From: Paraflavitalea soli
GTDB lineage: Bacteria > Bacteroidota > Bacteroidia > Chitinophagales > Chitinophagaceae
Assembly: GCF_003555545.1 (NCBI RefSeq)
Contig: NZ_CP032157.1
Span: 4,282,546-4,346,545, forward strand
Direction: 5' to 3'
DNA length: 64,000 bases
Position 1 is the first letter of the stretch, and every line of letters begins with the position of its first letter. The notes beneath the pieces are model-generated. The model searched no databases. It saw only the letters and a program-made list of their open reading frames with translations, and was not told the DNA's origin. Positions 62,552 through 64,000 of the stretch are shown piece after piece. The translations under genes and the position numbers were made by a program.

Positions 62552-64000
62552 TTATTTATTTGCCTCTGTTGAAAAGGAATAAGGGAACGCATCGGGTGTA
62601 GTGCCCCGCGTCTTACTAGGTGTGCTGCCCATATTGAAATCCAGTGTGCCACCTTTGAACAGGTCGAAGTGATCCACCCAGTTTTTCGAATATACCACAC
62701 CATTTCTCTTTACCTGTTGTACGTACTTATTCGCATCACTGTTGGCGGGCGCATTGATCGTCAGTTTCTTTCCGTTGTCCAGGGTAAGCGTCATCTTTTT
62801 GAACAAGGGAGTTCCCAATACATACTGTGTAGTACCCGGACATACCGGATAAAAACCCATGGCAGAGAACACATACCAGGCAGAAGTTTGTCCATTGTCC
62901 TCATCTCCACAATAACCATCAGGGGTGGCCTTGTACAGTTGCTCCATTACCCGGCGCACCCAATACTGGGTTTTCCAGGGCTCACCGCCATAGTTATACA
63001 GGTAGATCATATGTTGGATGGGCTGGTTGCCATGTGCATACTGTCCCATGTTCATGATCTGCATCTCTCTTATTTCATGGATCACACCGCCATAATAGCT
63101 TTCATCAAATACAGGGGGCATATTGAACACAGAATCCAGCATACCAACAAAGGCTTTATTACCGCCCATCAGCCTCTTCAATCCTTCAATATCATGAAAC
63201 ACACTCCAGCTATAATGCCAGCTATTACCCTCTGTAAACGCATCACCCCACTTGAATGGATTGAAAGGAGATTGGAATTTCCCGTCCTGGTTCTTTCCAC
63301 GCATCAGCTTTGTTTCGGGATCAAACAGGTTACGGTAGTTCTGACTGCGTTTCATATACAGATCCGTTTCTTCCTTAGGGCGGCCCAAAGCTTTTCCCAA
63401 CTGCCAGATCGTAAAGTCATCATAAGCATACTCCAATGTGCGGGCTGCATTTTCATTGATCTTCACATCATAAGGCACATAACCCAGTTCATTGTAATAC
63501 TTCACCCCTGCACGTCCCACAGCCGTCATAGGCCCTTCATTATTGGCCCCATGGATCAAGGCTTCATACAATTTATTAATGTCGTAACCACGCATTCCTT
63601 TGATATAGGCATCCGCTACCACAGAGGCAGAGTTGTTACCCACCATCACACTCCTGAAACCCGGGCTACTCCATTCAGGCAAAAACCCGCCTTCTTTATA
63701 ATCATTAAGTAATCCTTCCTGCATTTCCTTATTGATGGAAGGATACATAAAGTTGAGAAATGGATACAAGGCACGGAAAGTATCCCAGAAGCCTGTGCCG
63801 GCAAACATATATCCTGGTACCACCTCTCCGTTGTAGGGACTGTAGTGAACGATCTTGCCAGCTGCATCCAGCTCATAATGCTTTTGCGGGAATTGCAGCA
63901 TACGATATAGGCAGGAGTAGAATGTCCTGGTCTGGTCTACCGTGCCGCCTTCTACCAGTATGCGGTTCAGTTGCTTATTCCAGGCGGCCTTCGCTTTTTG
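62552..64000 (-). CDS. GH92 family glycosidase, 5' end outside window
   Basis: At least 482 codons; the frame stays open to the window edge (preceding residues KAAWNKQLNRILVEGG and TFYSCLYRMLQF continue a GH92 match), so the N-terminal sandwich domain and signal are missing from view. Visible catalytic-half motifs are GTGFWDTFRALYPFLNFMYP, LEYAYDDFTIWQLGKALGRP, QPIQHMIYLYNYGGEPW and GYCGDEDNGQTSAWYVFSAM, paralogous to the 59406 gene. The C-terminal sandwich ends in SFSTEANK. Likely acts with the other GH92 enzyme on alpha-mannosides of different linkage. Confidence 0.93.
   Translation of the reverse strand, partial: QKAKAAWNKQLNRILVEGGTVDQTRTFYSCLYRMLQFPQKHYELDAAGKIVHYSPYNGEVVPGYMFAGTGFWDTFRALYPFLNFMYPSINKEMQEGLLNDYKEGGFLPEWSSPGFRSVMVGNNSASVVADAYIKGMRGYDINKLYEALIHGANNEGPMTAVGRAGVKYYNELGYVPYDVKINENAARTLEYAYDDFTIWQLGKALGRPKEETDLYMKRSQNYRNLFDPETKLMRGKNQDGKFQSPFNPFKWGDAFTEGNSWHYSWSVFHDIEGLKRLMGGNKAFVGMLDSVFNMPPVFDESYYGGVIHEIREMQIMNMGQYAHGNQPIQHMIYLYNYGGEPWKTQYWVRRVMEQLYKATPDGYCGDEDNGQTSAWYVFSAMGFYPVCPGTTQYVLGTPLFKKMTLTLDNGKKLTINAPANSDANKYVQQVKRNGVVYSKNWVDHFDLFKGGTLDFNMGSTPSKTRGTTPDAFPYSFSTEANK

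Overview
The window looks like a chromosome segment of a Bacteroidota species, most likely a Chitinophagaceae-like soil bacterium. The evidence is two SusC/SusD pairs, promoters of the Bacteroidota TTG / TAnnTTTG type, secretion signals ending in AQ, GH31 and GH92 glycosidases, a BlaI/M56 pair, and an rpoB-rpoC pair of Bacteroidota size. The bulk is moderately GC-rich. One AT-rich island (about 14.4-17.0 kb) stands out.

Layout. 0-5 kb: a SusC/SusD-like outer-membrane uptake pair on the minus strand. 5-14.4 kb: a plus-strand sugar-acid locus (AraC regulator, FGGY kinase, two exported RraA-like proteins, two Tat-exported enolase-superfamily proteins, one BASS-type transporter). Nearly every gene here is followed by a copy of one hairpin repeat. 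14.4-17 kb: AT-rich accessory island with an AbiC-like membrane protein, a frameshifted small gene and a convergent pair sharing a short motif. 17-21.6 kb: two members of an unrecognised protein family (one with a repeat-derived tail) and a 51-aa Cys-rich protein. 21.6-33 kb: TPR histidine kinase, divergent SusC/SusD, and a convergent GH31 enzyme carrying a dockerin and a cohesin-like domain. 33.6-35.6 kb: a tandem array of four GIY-YIG nuclease genes, each running into a defective tRNA-Asp-like gene, downstream of a single intact tRNA-Asp. 35.6-49 kb: housekeeping and cell-envelope genes (MBL hydrolase, M1 peptidase, esterase, BlaI/M56, accA, dapA, rnz, heptose kinase, APC permease, OmpH/Skp-like). 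49-57.5 kb: rpoC and rpoB with a promoter, long leader and attenuator-like hairpin. 57.7-64 kb: LacI regulator and two GH92 alpha-mannosidase-type enzymes flanking a basic-secretory-protein family member.

How the genes work together. The SusCD pairs and exported glycosidases point to glycan foraging. The 5-14 kb locus looks like a sugar-acid catabolic module in which dehydration and aldol-type steps are predicted to be periplasmic, with uptake by the BASS transporter and phosphorylation by the FGGY kinase. This is inferred from signal peptides and family membership.

The strongest candidate for something undescribed is the tRNA-Asp/GIY-YIG array. The nuclease stop codons lie inside the 5' end of tRNA-Asp-like sequences. 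In those sequences the 3' side of the anticodon arm is replaced by a 20-nt hairpin, and the units show mosaic exchange. A second theme is several families of short degenerate intergenic repeats, typically lying just 3' of stop codons and in one case apparently absorbed into a coding region.
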